Below are positions 27,930-39,246 of a DNA stretch of 64,000 nucleotides, one piece after another. A program made the translations under genes and the position numbers. The DNA comes from Cacajao melanocephalus. Lineage: Eukaryota > Chordata > Mammalia > Primates > Pitheciidae. The first letter of the stretch is position 1. Each line of letters begins with the position of its first letter. Below the pieces are notes generated by a model. The model saw nothing but the letters and a program-made list of their open reading frames with translations, made no database searches and was not told the origin of the DNA. The stretch spans positions 1-64,000 of the forward strand of contig CAUYLG010009262.1 in NCBI GenBank assembly GCA_963573385.1, read 5' to 3'.

Positions 27930-28270
27930 ATATATTCAGCAGACAGTTACATTAAAAAGAGGGATATGAACAGATTACCTATAAAAGAAATACAACTATT
28001 TTAATATCAGAAAAATGTTCAATTTCAGTTATAACAAATGTTCAATTTCAGTTATAACTAAATAAATGCATGCTAAAATAATAAAGCATTTTTAAAGTTG
28101 TTAATAGAGCCTAGTGAAAATATCCAATGCTAATGATGACATGATATTCTCATATTTTGCTGCTGGGCATTTATTTTCACAATCTTTTCTGGAGGCAATT
28201 TAGTAACATGTACTAGGAGTCATAAAAGTATTCATAGTGTTTGCATAATTCTTGGGGAGTATTTTTTAAG
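27930..28270 (+). mobile_element. Old L1 ORF2 3' fragment
   Basis: AGAGGGATATGAACAGATTA, AAAATGTTCAATTTCAG and TTCTGGAGGCAATTTAGTAA match ORF2 3' landmarks of L1M in order. It is head-to-head with the element at 25,195. Confidence 0.72.
28013..28058. repeat. Perfect 23-bp tandem duplication
   Basis: AAATGTTCAATTTCAGTTAT then AAC occurs twice back to back (28,013-28,035 and 28,036-28,058). Confidence 0.95.
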
Positions 28271-28573
28271 ATTAAAACACATTGAGAAATTGGAGGATGA
28301 CTATTCTTGCACTCTTTGCTGGATATACGTCAAGGTAGTTTTAGGAATTGCTTAAGTGGAAAAGGGATTCTGTACAGTAACTCAGGAACTAGCTCAAAGG
28401 ACAATTTGTGATCAGTGTCAAACCACAGAAAGGAAGTGAGCTCAGATGATGACAAAAGAATGGCCAGAGCCAAGACTCAGCCCAGGGATGTGGAGTGCAG
28501 GTCTGAGGGGTAGAGGAGCCTTTGGAACCACCACATTGGGCCACTTTCCCTATCTGAGTCCCGAATGACTAGC
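28271..28573. other. No recognised feature
   Basis: Unique-looking sequence of higher GC than the preceding 5 kb. Confidence 0.35.
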
Positions 28574-28740
28574 AAGGTTTGAATCCTGGCTTATTGGCTC
28601 TGTGTGACTCTGTATAAACTTACATGCTTCAATTACCTCTTTCGTAAAGTAGAGGTAATATAATGCCTGGAGTTGTTGGTAGGACTAATAAGATAATATA
28701 TATCAGATGTGCACAGCTCAGTACCTGGCACAATTTGACC
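28574..28740 (-). mobile_element. MIR SINE
   Basis: GGTTTGAATCCTGGCTTATT, TCTGTGTGACTCTGTATAAA and AGTACCTGGCA match reverse-complemented MIR end to end. Confidence 0.85.
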
Positions 28741-28844
28741 ACTAGATAAACCTTGGCTCTTATTTGTTGCAATATATCTGCCAGAGACTCTAGAGGTCTG
28801 GTCCTAGCCTACCACAAACAAGCCAGTTGAGTTTTTACATGAGT

Positions 28845-28912
28845 TAATCTTTCAGAGAGTTGGACTGGATTAGATGGTCTCTCAGGTCCCTCTAGACTTA
28901 GAAATTTGTTTA
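28845..28912 (+). mobile_element. CR1/L3 LINE 3' tail
   Basis: GTTGGACTGGATTAGATGGT then CTCTCAGGTCCCTCTAGAC is the conserved 3' terminus of L3/CR1 elements. Confidence 0.7.
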
Positions 28913-28937
28913 TGAGACAGTCCTGTCTAGCCTAGTG

Positions 28938-29140
28938 CCCAAGAACTTGAACTGTTGGAGCCAGACGTGCCTACGTATAAATCCTAGCTATGACTTTTGC
29001 TAATATTGTGATTTGGAGCATATTATTTAATGCCTCTGCCTCAGTTTGGTCATTTGCAAGATGGGACTCATAATAATGCCTACATCATAGGGTTGCTGTG
29101 AGGATCCAAGAGATGACAGAAGTAAGATGCAGAGCTGAGT
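28938..29140 (-). mobile_element. MIR SINE
   Basis: CTCTGCCTCAGTTTGGTCAT, GCAAGATGGGACTCATAATA and TAGGGTTGCTGTGAGGATCC follow reverse-complemented MIR. Confidence 0.85.
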
Positions 29141-29170
29141 GGCTTGCAAAGATAAGGGTCCACCAGAAAG

Positions 29171-29215
29171 TAGGCTGGTGTAAAAGCAATTGCAGTTTTG
29201 CCATGAAAAGTAAAT
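29171..29215 (+). mobile_element. MADE1 mariner MITE, half copy
   Basis: TAGGCTGGTGTAAAAGCAAT then TGCAGTTTTGCCATGAAAAG is the left half of MADE1. The right half is absent. Confidence 0.85.
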
Positions 29216-29225
29216 GTAATAGCTA

Positions 29226-29290
29226 TTAGCTTGGTGCAAAAGTAACTGTGGTTTTGCCATTAAACTGTGATTACTTTTGCATGAACCTAA
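29226..29290 (+). mobile_element. MADE1 mariner MITE, near-complete hairpin
   Basis: It runs from TTAGCTTGGTGCAAAAGTAA to TTACTTTTGCATGAACCTAA, both terminal inverted repeats present, about 15 bases shorter than the 80-bp consensus through an internal deletion. The human miR-548 family derives from such copies. Confidence 0.9.
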
Positions 29291-29306
29291 CAGCTACTGT
29301 TATTAA

Positions 29307-29364
29307 GGTTTGAACATGGTTAGAATCATACTACCATGTTCAAACCATTCTACCATGTTCAAAC
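29307..29364. repeat. Inverted repeat with an extra third copy
   Basis: GGTTTGAACATGGT (29,307-29,320) and its exact reverse complement (29,333-29,346) flank a 12-base loop. A second copy of the right arm, ACCATGTTCAAAC, follows at 29,352-29,364. Confidence 0.95.
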
Positions 29365-30149
29365 TACCAAGTTTCTTGACATTGGTAGGGATGTTAGAAA
29401 TACAATCATCATTCTGATTTCAAATACGCTGTCCATTGTCCACATGAACTATAATCTGTGCTGAGAATTCAAACATTATTTCACAGTAAAATTTCTTGCT
29501 ATTAGGTAGGTACAGAATTCTGAATAATCCCAATACGCTTTGAATTTTGACTCAGAAAATATGGTTACTGTTTTTAGCAGTCACTCACTATACATTTAAA
29601 CCATGGCTAGAGGTGCGATTGATGGATGTCAGGCAGAAACGAGGGACAAGGATGATAACATCCTTTGGAAAATACTACTGGATAAATGGAACTGGACTTA
29701 CTAATGGAAACCATTAGGTGGAATCCCACTGAAGTGGTATGTGTTTGAAATTATCCAGTTCCAGGGAAACTTGTCAGGACTGATATTACCATCACTAGCA
29801 TTATAACAACGATGTTCTTAGCAACCAAAGATTCATTATTTTATGGGATGGGATTTCCACTCTGCCCTCAACCAACATACTAGGATATAAAATAACTTCT
29901 AATCCCACTCCTTACCCTTATGCACCATATTTGGTGTTGGAGATCCCCAAAGGGCAAATTGCACAGCTACTCCTATTCTGAAAATAGATTTGAATGATGG
30001 TAAAGAAACGTGAAACAGCCATGGGCCTTAAAGAATTACATTAGTGTTATTGAGGTACCACATTATATACTTTTAATAGGATCATTAGCCAAATAATAGA
30101 ATATAAAATTTTAAAGCTCAAGCAAAGTTTAGAGGTAAACGAATCCAAA
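29365..30149. other. No recognised feature
   Basis: Unique-looking DNA. Confidence 0.35.
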
Positions 30150-30275
30150 TCATTTATTTTACAGATGAAGAAAATGAGACTGAGAGGTGAAGTGACTTTC
30201 TTAGAGTCACTTGGTGCTGTAGTGAGTGGCAGGGGTGGGGCAGGTATCCAGACCCAGACTCTGCACATATGCCTG
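30150..30275 (+). mobile_element. MIR SINE, 3' part
   Basis: TTTACAGATGAAGAAAATGA, GAGAGGTGAAGTGACTTTCT and TGTAGTGAGTGGCAGGG match MIR. Confidence 0.85.
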
Positions 30276-31394
30276 TCATTATTGACGTTTGAAGACCATA
30301 AGTTTTCTTACATTTCATGAGGACATCACAGGATAGTGATTATCTAGGGAGCAAGAAATATTTATGAGGCTTGTAAATTCATGTGAAACATACTGTAGAT
30401 TAACAAAGCAAGGGCTCTTTGCTTATCCACTCTTACAATATCAACGATCCTTTGAGTGGCTGGAGGAGAATCTTAGAATTGCAAAATGATGGATATCAGC
30501 CCTGAAGCTAAATAGTGAAAGGCTCAGTAACTCACCAGAGACTAAAACTATAGAAACATTTCCACTGTATCCCTTAATTCCACACAATGTTCTAAAATCG
30601 GATTTTTAATTCCATTGAAAAATTATATATCAGAGAAGGAAAGATGAAAACGCTGTGACTGCCTGCTGACTGCAGCAATCTCAGTGGGAATGTGGAGGGC
30701 CCAATGTTTCATGTATTGTCAGAGGAGAGAATATGACCTTACATTAAAATATTCAAAATTTAAAAAAATCTAGGACATTGTATTTATGTAAAGATTAAGT
30801 GGGACTGCTTCTGCGTTTTAGTTTCTGGCGAAGTTTTTGAAATTATAATTGAGCTCAGGTGTGTCTGACTCTGGAGCCTCCAGGTTTCTCTCAGGTCTCT
30901 TTTCCTGAAGAAGCTTATCAGAGAAAGATGAGCGGGAGGCAGTGCAGCCTCATCAAGGCACCGTGACTCGGAGTCAAGGCCCCACTGATGGGCATCATCT
31001 CCCTCCTTAGTTACCCATTCTAGGTTCTATTCAACCTCAGATGGCAACCCAGCTGGTCTTAGCAGTTTACCTGATGAGATGACCCAGACCATCATACCTG
31101 AAGGGAGCTCAACTCCCCATCACCATGTCCTTCTCAGGCCATGACTGCTGGATTTATTCATTTACTGTTATAACTGGGCAGGGGAGTTCTAAGAGACACC
31201 CTAGTGTATCACATGAATGTCAAAATGAATGCCTCCCTGCCTGCATGTAGAGGAGTGCCCTACAGCCTCTTGATAATGCAGGTCAATGGCTCCTGCAGCA
31301 GGATCAGTATTTTCCTTGACTGTTGACCTCTCAGCATGTGAAATCAGAAGTAACTGGGCATAGCTACCACTTAAATAAAAAATAGTTTTTAAAA
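30276..31394. other. No recognised feature
   Basis: About 1.1 kb of unique-looking DNA with moderate GC around 30,860-31,150. No domain-bearing frame. Confidence 0.35.
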
Positions 31395-31698
31395 TAAACT
31401 CTTTTGAGGCATATTGACATAAAATTATATGCATGTGCATTAAGTGTACAGTTTGATGAGTTTTGACTCATCACTATCACAATAAAAATCAGGAATATTT
31501 CTATTATTTCAGAAAGCTCCCTCATATCTACTTGTATTCAGTTACCAACCACCCCCTGGGAATCCCCATGTCCAACCCTAAGAAACTACTAACCTCCTTT
31601 TCATCACGATGTGTCCATATATAACCTTTGCCTTTTCTAGAATTTAATATTAATGGAATTATATAATATGAGGTCTTTTGTGTCTTGTTTATTTTGCT
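31395..31698 (-). mobile_element. L1M 3' UTR, left part
   Basis: AAGTGTACAGTTTGATGAGT and TTAATGGAATTATATAATAT are reverse-complemented L1M 3' UTR. Broken by a younger L1 at CAGCATAATG. Confidence 0.85.
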
Positions 31699-31716
31699 CA
31701 GCATAATGTTGCTTTT

Positions 31717-32485
31717 AAAAATAATTTTAAGTTTCGGGATACATGTGCTGGATGCGAAGGTTTGTTACATAGGTGAACACGTGGCATGGTGGTTTGCTAC
31801 ACCTATCAACCCATCACCTAGGTAGTAAGCCCCACGTGCATCAGCTATTTATCCTGGTCCTCTCCTCTCACTGCCCTGCCGACAGGCCCCAGTGTATGTT
31901 TTTCCTCTCCCTGTGTCTATGTGTTCTCATTGTTCATCTTATAAATGAGAACATGTGGTGTTTGGTTTTCTGTTCCTGCATTAGTTTGCCGAGGATAATG
32001 GCTTCTAGCTCCATCCTTGTCCTTGCAAAGGACATGGTCTCATTCCTTTTTATGGCTGCATACTATTCCATGGTGTATATGTAACACATTTTTTTTTCCA
32101 GTCTATCATTGATGGGCATTTGGGTTGATTCTGTGTCTTTGCCATTGTGAATAGTGCTGCAATGACCATACACATGCATGTGTCTTTATAACAGAATGAT
32201 TTATATTCCTTTGGGTATATACCCAGTAAGGAGATTGCTGGGTCAAATGGTATTTCTGGTTCTAGATCCTTGAGGAATCACCTCACTGTCTTTCACAATG
32301 GTTGACCTAATTTACACTCCCTCCAACAGTGGAAAAGCGTTTCCATTTCTCCACAGCCTTGCCAGCATCTCTGGTTTCTTAATTTTTAAATAATCGCCAT
32401 TCTGATTGGCGTGAGATGGCATCTCATTGCAGTTCTGATTTCCATTTCTCTAATAGTCAGTGATGTTGAACTTTTTTTTAATAAT
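31717..32485 (-). mobile_element. Primate L1 3' end nested in L1M
   Basis: The 3' end (TTTTAAGTTTCGGGATACAT) is at left; ORF2 3' sequence ends near 32,475. The flanks CAGCATAATGTTGCTTTT (31,699-31,716) and CAGCCTAATGCTTTT (32,486-32,500) look like its target-site duplication. Confidence 0.92.
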
Positions 32486-32500
32486 CAGCCTAATGCTTTT

Positions 32501-32820
32501 AGGTTCATCCATGTTGTTGCATGTGCTCATGGCACGTTCCCTTTTACTGCTGAGAAGTATTCCACTGTAAGGACATACCACAATATGTTCAGCTATTTAC
32601 CTGTTGATAATGCTTAGGTTGTTTCCAATTTGGCCTATGATGAATAAAGCTGCCATAAATACTTGTATCTTTATGTGGACATATGTTCTCATTTTCTTGG
32701 GTAAACACCTAGAAGTGGAATTGCTGGATCATATTATAAGCATATGCTCAACTTTATAAGAAACTACCAAACCATTTTCTGAAATGGTTGTGCCATTTTA
32801 TGTTCCAAACAGCAATGCTG
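32501..32820 (-). mobile_element. L1M 3' region, right part
   Basis: AGGTTCATCCATGTTGTTGC and GAATAAAGCTGCCATAAATA continue the element broken at 31,698. Confidence 0.85.
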
Positions 32821-32859
32821 AAAAGTCCCCATGAGCTGGCTCTTTTTTTCAGATTCTTA

Positions 32860-33295
32860 TAGCAGAAGCTTAGATAACTGATTGTAGACATCTTTTCTTT
32901 TCTAAATATAAGTTCTAAATTCTTCTCTAAATACTGCTTTTGCTGCATACAACAATTCTGATAGGCTGGTGTTTATTATTATTTAAGTAAACATATTTTT
33001 AAATTTTCTTTGTGATTTTTTTTCTTTGAAGCACAGATTATTTAATAGTCTATTGTTTACTTTCTAAATATTTGTAGATTTTCCAAGGCATGTCTCTGTT
33101 ACCCATGTCTAAGTTAATTCTGTTGTGATCAGAGACCATATTTTGTATGATTCTAATTCTTTTAAAGTTACCAAGACTTGTGTTATGAAGCAATGTATGA
33201 TCTATATTAGTGAATGTTCATTTGCAGTTAAAAAGAGTATGTAGCCTGCTTTTGTCATGTGCAGTGTTTTATAAAAATCAATTATGTTAAAATAG
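32860..33295 (-). mobile_element. L1 ORF2 fragment
   Basis: TCTGTTGTGATCAGAGACCA, GTATGATTCTAATTCTTTTA and GTGAATGTTCATTTGCAGTT are reverse-complemented L1 ORF2, noncontiguous with the L1M to its left. Confidence 0.8.
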
Positions 33296-34270
33296 TGATC
33301 TTGCGAAGCAGAGTTAGATGCATTTTTCATGAGCAAGGAAAGCGGCAGTTCTCTCAATAGAGGAGTGGGTCACTTCTCAAGGTGCAGAGGGATTGAGGAA
33401 CCTGGGAGCTCAAGATTTCCAAAGGGCAGAAACCTGTGTTCCCAACTTAAGCCTCCGGGTTTAATTCTTTCTCAATAAAGGCTCTGAACTTGCCACAACA
33501 CTTACTGGACTGGTGAATTCAATATTCTCTGGAGCTCCACCCTCTGTAAAATGAATTCCTGGACCTGATCCTCAGCTTTCTCCCCCATTTAGCTGCAAGA
33601 GATGAAGGTCTCCGTATATACTGCAAAGGAGCACCCCCTTTTATACCAAGCTATAATCACTAGCAGCATTTCTGTGTCTTTCTCTGATGCATCCATAGCA
33701 CTCAGCAATAACCATCTGACTCTGTAATCCTTATAATTACTACTTCCCTTAAGACTCTCTAATGCTTGGGACTTTGCACCTATCAGCACATTCCCTTCCA
33801 TTTTATTCATTTTGTTGCACCACTGGTGGAAGGTTTAACAATAGCCCTGCTACCCTATCGCCTCCTAGCAGTGAGCAGTCCTCCACCTGCTACTGTCCGG
33901 CGGGTGGTCCAGCTCCCAAATGCCTACTTAAGAGTCTGGAAGCAAGTGAGGAAGTATGAATGACAAAAGAAGCTGGACTCTGAGGCAGCTGGAACTCAGA
34001 TTTGGCTGATCCAACAGGAGGCCCTAGAGCAGGGATGGCCCTCCATGATTGTCCCCCATTGATGGCTTTGCACCCCCACACTAGCTGGCCTTTGGACGTG
34101 GGTTGCACCAAGGGAAGGAGCATAACGTTGGGCAAGTCAGCTCTCTTTGGCTGAAGGCAATGCCAAGAGAGGAACTCAGATGGGGACACTGGCTCACACT
34201 CTAGCGTCATCTAATGCTTCTGGCTGCTGAGGCAGTGAGCTCAGTGCTCCTGAAGGGGGTATCTGGATGG
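33296..34270. other. Unclassified region, possibly LTR-derived
   Basis: TTAATTCTTTCTCAATAAAG (33,461-33,480) resembles the polyadenylation region of an LTR, and GC is higher than in the neighbouring L1s. Two overlapping frames (33,762-33,963) and a minus frame (33,890-34,210) have no recognisable domain. The family was not identified. Confidence 0.3.
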
Positions 34271-35534
34271 CACACTGCAACACTCACTACACCATTGCTA
34301 ACAGATAAATCCTGACTTATTTCTGCACTTTAAGAGGTCATTGATGATTTCCTTCTTTCTTGCTGCCACTTACAAGGTAACCAGTAAAAACAGAGGACAG
34401 AATACATGGCCATAGTTGTTGCAGTACTCTTCCTGCAATCCAGGTAGAGCTTGTCAAATATGAAGATTTCATTTATCCTTACCTCTCTCCAATTCTTATC
34501 CATAAGGTCACCAACTTTATCTATATCACTCCCTTATGAATTTATGATGGAGTAGTCCTGTGGATCTCTGAAGGAAGAGCAGAGGAAAGGTAGTCTAGCC
34601 AGGGTTGCCATGTTCTGCAGTGCAGGTTGTGCACTGTGGATTTGTACATAGAGGTTTTCAGTTAAGCAAAGGCCAGGGTAGATCAGGACTCATCTTTCTT
34701 ATTGTGGATACGTTTTTCTAGACAACCTAATTTTTATAAGTTATGCCCAAACATTTCCTACAGGTTTTAGGATAAGGAATTCTTGGCTTTGATAATGAAA
34801 GTGGGAAGAAGAGAGAGAAAAAAATAGAAGCAAAGGAAGATTGGTTTTTGTGTGAAGTCAGCTCAGATGGAGAAGAGATGACGTGGGAAGATAGCATAAA
34901 GTGTGGCTTCACGCAAGTCTCCATGAGAATGTATTTGGGATCATACAGCTAATCATTTCATCACAAATACAGATGAGGACAAGGACCCTTCGAAACCACA
35001 GAGAACAATAATAGTACAGAGTTTCCCCTTTCTGGGCTAAATGTGGTGAAGGCAAATCTAAGTACCACTCTCTATTTTTCTCTCAAGTTCCCCAGGCTCT
35101 AACTGAAAAGAGAGGAGCTGTATTTACCCATCCAAAATGATGGCCAGATAGCTGTTTAGAGACAGTGTTGCTGAGAGGGTGAGAAGGGCTGTAAAAGAGC
35201 GAATATATTCACGTTTATTACAAATTGTGCCAGAAAAAAATTCATCTTAATCATTATATGGCTGGCACCCAGCCCACTTCCCATCTTCTTTTCAGAGGGA
35301 CTTACTAGAAAATTTAACAGATGGGACTTGGAAACATGGCCCACACAATCTGAGACTAGGATGGAGGTGTGTATAAGGGAATTGTGAGAGCAGAAATAAA
35401 ACCAAAAAAGAAAATACGTTTTTATGTTAGACTATTAGGCTTCATTTCAGTGCAAACCCTGATAAATTGGTTGTTAGAAAATGTTGAGAAGGATGTGTTT
35501 ATTGGGAAAGACTGACAGTAATTAGTGAGTTTTT
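34271..35534. other. No recognised feature
   Basis: Unique-looking intergenic DNA. Confidence 0.35.
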
Positions 35535-36079
35535 TCTCTATCAGTTTTCTATTATTACCTAACAAACCACCCAAAACTGAAGGGATAGAACCCAACCCTG
35601 TTATGTACTCATGATTCTGTGGGTCAGCAGTTTGGCAGGTCTCAGCTGGGTGGTTCTTCTGCTGGTGGAACCCACATGGGATCACCCACGTGGCTACTGT
35701 CCTGTAGTGGCTTGAGCTGGCTGTTCTGAGATGAGCTTACTCACGTGTCTGGCTGTGGGTGCTAACTCGTGGCCTGACTTCCCTCTATGTGGTTCTCATC
35801 TTAAGGCGTCTAGTCCAGGCTCCTTCATAGCATGACTTATGTTCCAAAAGAGTGAGCACAGAAGTTGCAAGGTGTTTTGTGGCCCACGTGCGGAAGTTCC
35901 ACAGCGTCACCTTTGCTGCATTTCATTGGTCAAGTATGCCACAAGTCCGGCACCAATTCAAGGCATGTGGACAGACTGCATCTCACGATGGGAGAAATAG
36001 GCAAGTTACAGTGCAAATGAGCATGATTTCCTAGGGGAGGAGAGATTTTTGTGGCCATGTTTGAAAATAATCTGTCACA
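35535..36079 (-). mobile_element. Ancient LTR-type interspersed repeat
   Basis: TATTACCTAACAAACCACCC, TCTGTGGGTCAGCAGTTTGG, CAGCTGGGTGGTTCTTCTGC and the end AAAATAATCTGTCACA match a widespread MLT1-like mammalian repeat. Subfamily unknown. Confidence 0.65.
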
Positions 36080-36410
36080 TATCTAAGGTTCGTGAGGATA
36101 TAAGGAGTCAAGAGTAGGAGAGTCACAACACATGGATGAGCCAGTCCTACCCTGCTGAAGGTTCATCTTACCATCCCCCAAAATTCCTATCACTTTGTAG
36201 GGACAAAAGCCAGTGGTTCTATCACTACTGGGAGGTTTAAATGGCTGAATGAATTTCAGACTTGTCTGTATTGCTCATCTATATACAGCTGTTTTGGTGA
36301 TTTTGAAATAAGTTAGTGATGCCATAACAAGGGCCTTTTAATGATCATTCTGTTAAATACACAACCATAATAAATTTTGTTGTCATCTGGTTCAGTTAGA
36401 ATTGTAAGTG
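36080..36410. other. No recognised feature
   Basis: Unique-looking DNA between the LTR and the Alu. Confidence 0.35.
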
Positions 36411-36695
36411 GGCTGGGTATGATGGCTCATGCCTATAATCTTAGCACTTTGGGAGGCCAAGGCAAGTGGATCACTTTAGCCCAGGAGTTTGAGACCAGCC
36501 TGGGAAATACAGTGATACTCTATCTCTATAAAAATTTTAAAACAATTAGCTGGGTGTGGTGGCACAAACCTGTAGTCCCAGCTACTCAGGAGACTGAGGC
36601 GGAAGGATTGTTTGAGTCTTGGAGATCGAAGTTGCGGTGAGCTGAGATTGCTCTCCAGCCTGGGCGATAGAGTGAAACCTGTTTTAAAAAAGAAA
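36411..36695 (+). mobile_element. Alu, old (J-like)
   Basis: GGCTGGGTATGATGGCTCAT to CTCTCCAGCCTGGGCGATAG, with a small deletion before the last segment (GCACCACTGCA missing). The right arm is divergent. Confidence 0.93.
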
Positions 36696-36879
36696 AACGA
36701 ATCATAAATGACCTTGAATATGCTTTGTCATTTTTATTTCAGAATCTGAATCAAATAATTGAAACCCACAAATATGCCAAATGGAAATAGCGTAACCACA
36801 TGAAGTATGGGTCACTTGGTGAGAATTTGATCATTCCAATGATAAAAAGAGAAAGAAACATAATGGGGAGGAAAACAAA

Positions 36880-37090
36880 TGTTTCCCTCACACCTACCTG
36901 TGCCAGGGATGCTGCATATATTAATTAATTCGCTGCTCCCAATAATCCTAAGTATTAAGTAATACTGTCACCCATTTTACGGATAAAAACTCTGAGGTTT
37001 GGCAAGGCAAATGACTCTTGAAAAGCTGTTACCTATGTAGACAGTTCGAAGGCCCAGATTCAACCTGAGTCTTCTGCTTGTCCTAGCTCC
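36880..37090 (+). mobile_element. MIR SINE
   Basis: CCTGTGCCAGGGATGCTGCA, CCCATTTTACGGATAAAAAC and TCTGAGGTTTGGCAAGGCAA match MIR in order. Confidence 0.78.
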
Positions 37091-37899
37091 TTTCCAACAT
37101 TTATTGAGATTGATACATATTTTATACACATATTCAAATTATACACATTTTAGCCTACTTAAAAAACCATAATTATTTTCAGCCGCAACACAACTTCATA
37201 ATTATCCTTTTAAATGGTGCATATGATTTTAATATTTCTTTGATATGATGGACCATACTTTCATTAACCATTACTCTGACTTGGACGTTCAGGTTGCTTA
37301 TGGTAGGGCTCAGAACCGTGAAATAGATTAAATCTGGCTTAATACAATTTCTAGGGATGCTGTAAGTCCTTTTCTGAACCAAATGTGTTAATAACTCATC
37401 TGTGCCTTGTCAAGCTTTTTTGATTTCTGTCATTTTCCTTGAAATGGTATTTATTAACAAGATTAGACCTGTTTCCATAATTTCAGGAGACTAAGTATGT
37501 GAAATTAGGCACATATTTACATGGCTAATATTTCTACTCATTGCACCAATACACCTTCTGCTTATTTTAAGGGTGGTTTCTTGCTCAGAACAAACCTGTT
37601 TACATTGTAAGGCAGCATTTTCAGATTCACCAGAAAGGGTGAGGTTCCAATGTCACAGAACAGAGTGGGGAGAGATTGGAATGCAGGTCTCATCTCTAGC
37701 CAGTAGATGTCTCTATTTCATTCACCCTTCATTGCAGGCTCCTCCTGAATGGGAAGATTTGGGAGCAAAATCTATGAGTGGGAGGTTGTCCCATCCTTTT
37801 GTCACCACCCACCAGCCTGCAATTGCCCCTCCTCCACCCCTCCCGTGACTTCCTGATTCGTGGCACACAGGTAATTGAAACAGGAGTGCCATTTGAGTT
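37091..37899. other. No recognised feature
   Basis: The first 100 bases may be an eroded L1 end (TTTATTGAGATTGATACATA). The rest is unique-looking; a 91-codon frame at 37,573-37,848 shows no domain. Confidence 0.35.
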
Positions 37900-38160
37900 T
37901 AAACACATTCTTTACCTAATCTGTTTGCAAAGTGAGAACGGTAACTGAAAGCAATCTTTACAGAGTCAAAGCTTTTTCTCTTTAAATAGCACCATACTCC
38001 GAACTAAAAGCTGTATTACTGAGTCATAACAATTAATTACGTTCGGAGGTAAGAAGACAGGATTTAACGCTCTAATGCGATTTGAATTTAGGCCGTTATC
38101 TCATCCCACTGCTATTTAAAACAAAATCACTTTTCCACGGAAGCATCTGCAACTAAGGAT
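37900..38160. promoter_or_regulatory. Candidate PID1-proximal regulatory element
   Basis: Repeat-free and about 2 kb upstream of the CpG island. It holds several intact-looking factor motifs: AATTAATTA (homeodomain) at about 38,030, two TTTAAAT/TATTTAAA sites, TGAGTCAT (AP-1-like) at about 38,020, and scattered CpGs outside any island. This texture is common in conserved enhancers. Conservation was not tested. Confidence 0.3.
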
Positions 38161-39246
38161 GGTTTCAGAGCTGAAGTCTGAAGACATCCCTGGCAACTGA
38201 ATATTCCTGTTTTAGCTTGGGGTGGGGGTGGGGGTTGTATGCATGTCTGTATTTTCTAGATTTTCGTAATGAAGGGCATCTCTTGCTACTTTGAGATTTC
38301 ATAAAAGAGAACTAGGAGCTGGGAAGGTCATCAGGAATTTCATAGGTATGGAGGTGTGCAGGAGGAGTTACTGGAAAAGCAAACAGCATATCACCAAGCA
38401 TGTGAGGCGCATGTCCATGTGGGGCTGACATGCAAACACCTCATGAAAAGGGATTTATTAAGAAGTTCAGAGCAAGTTGCAGGAACTGGAGAAGGAGCTG
38501 AGAAGGTTCAGGTGGTTATCGGGCAGGAGTGGGAGGGTCCTGGGGATATCCAGGTAGACAGAGACCAGTTCTTCAGAGACACCTCTGTGGCTTTGCCAGA
38601 GGCTCCTAGAGGCACTGAGGGTCCTGGGCTTGCCAAGGCTGGTGACCAACATAGCAACCGTGGGATCCAGAAGGAGTTGCCTGGAATCCTGGATCCGAAT
38701 CGCCACTGTGACTCCCCACTGCGTGACTCTGTGAACCCTGCACTCCCCAAGCCTTGGGAGACAGGGGCTTCTGTCCCACGGTGAGTTGCTGGGAGGGTCT
38801 GATGAGCTGAGGGTTAGATTCTGGAGTGCTTCCGTATCTGGAAATCACTGTACCCATGCAGAATAAGGAAAATGGACAGATCCTCCTTCCAGACATGGAG
38901 TGTGGATTTTGACATTGCATGGGTAGCTCAGGGCCCAAGCTGTGCAGCTGTCTCAGTATGAAATGCCTCTCTTTCACACCCCTCTGCTCTTGGGACTCTG
39001 CCTTTTAGGAGCCTAGGCTCCCCAGAAACACTGTTCTCTCTGCCGCTCTCTTTAGTCATTCTATCTGGTGAGTTCTTTCCACCATGTTCTCCTCTCCCAC
39101 TCCTCATCAGCTCCAGACTCAGCTTACTATCCCTTATTTGCCAAGTGCCTTTAACCCTCAGCCCCAGAGATGCTCTTTCCACAGCATTTCCATGGTCAGT
39201 TAGAGGCGCAGGGTCAGATCTCCTGCCCTGAAGTCATCTGACTGTG
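38161..39246. other. Repeat-poor promoter-proximal sequence
   Basis: A GGGGTGGGGGTGGGGG run lies at about 38,219-38,234. A 142-codon frame (38,356-38,784) begins at GTG and ends near CACG|GTGAGT, a donor-like site. With no domain and open antisense frames, I do not call a gene; an upstream non-coding exon is possible. Confidence 0.3.

Noticed and set aside
31773..32084. 103-codon frame
   Set aside because: Antisense of L1 3' sequence; non-coding.
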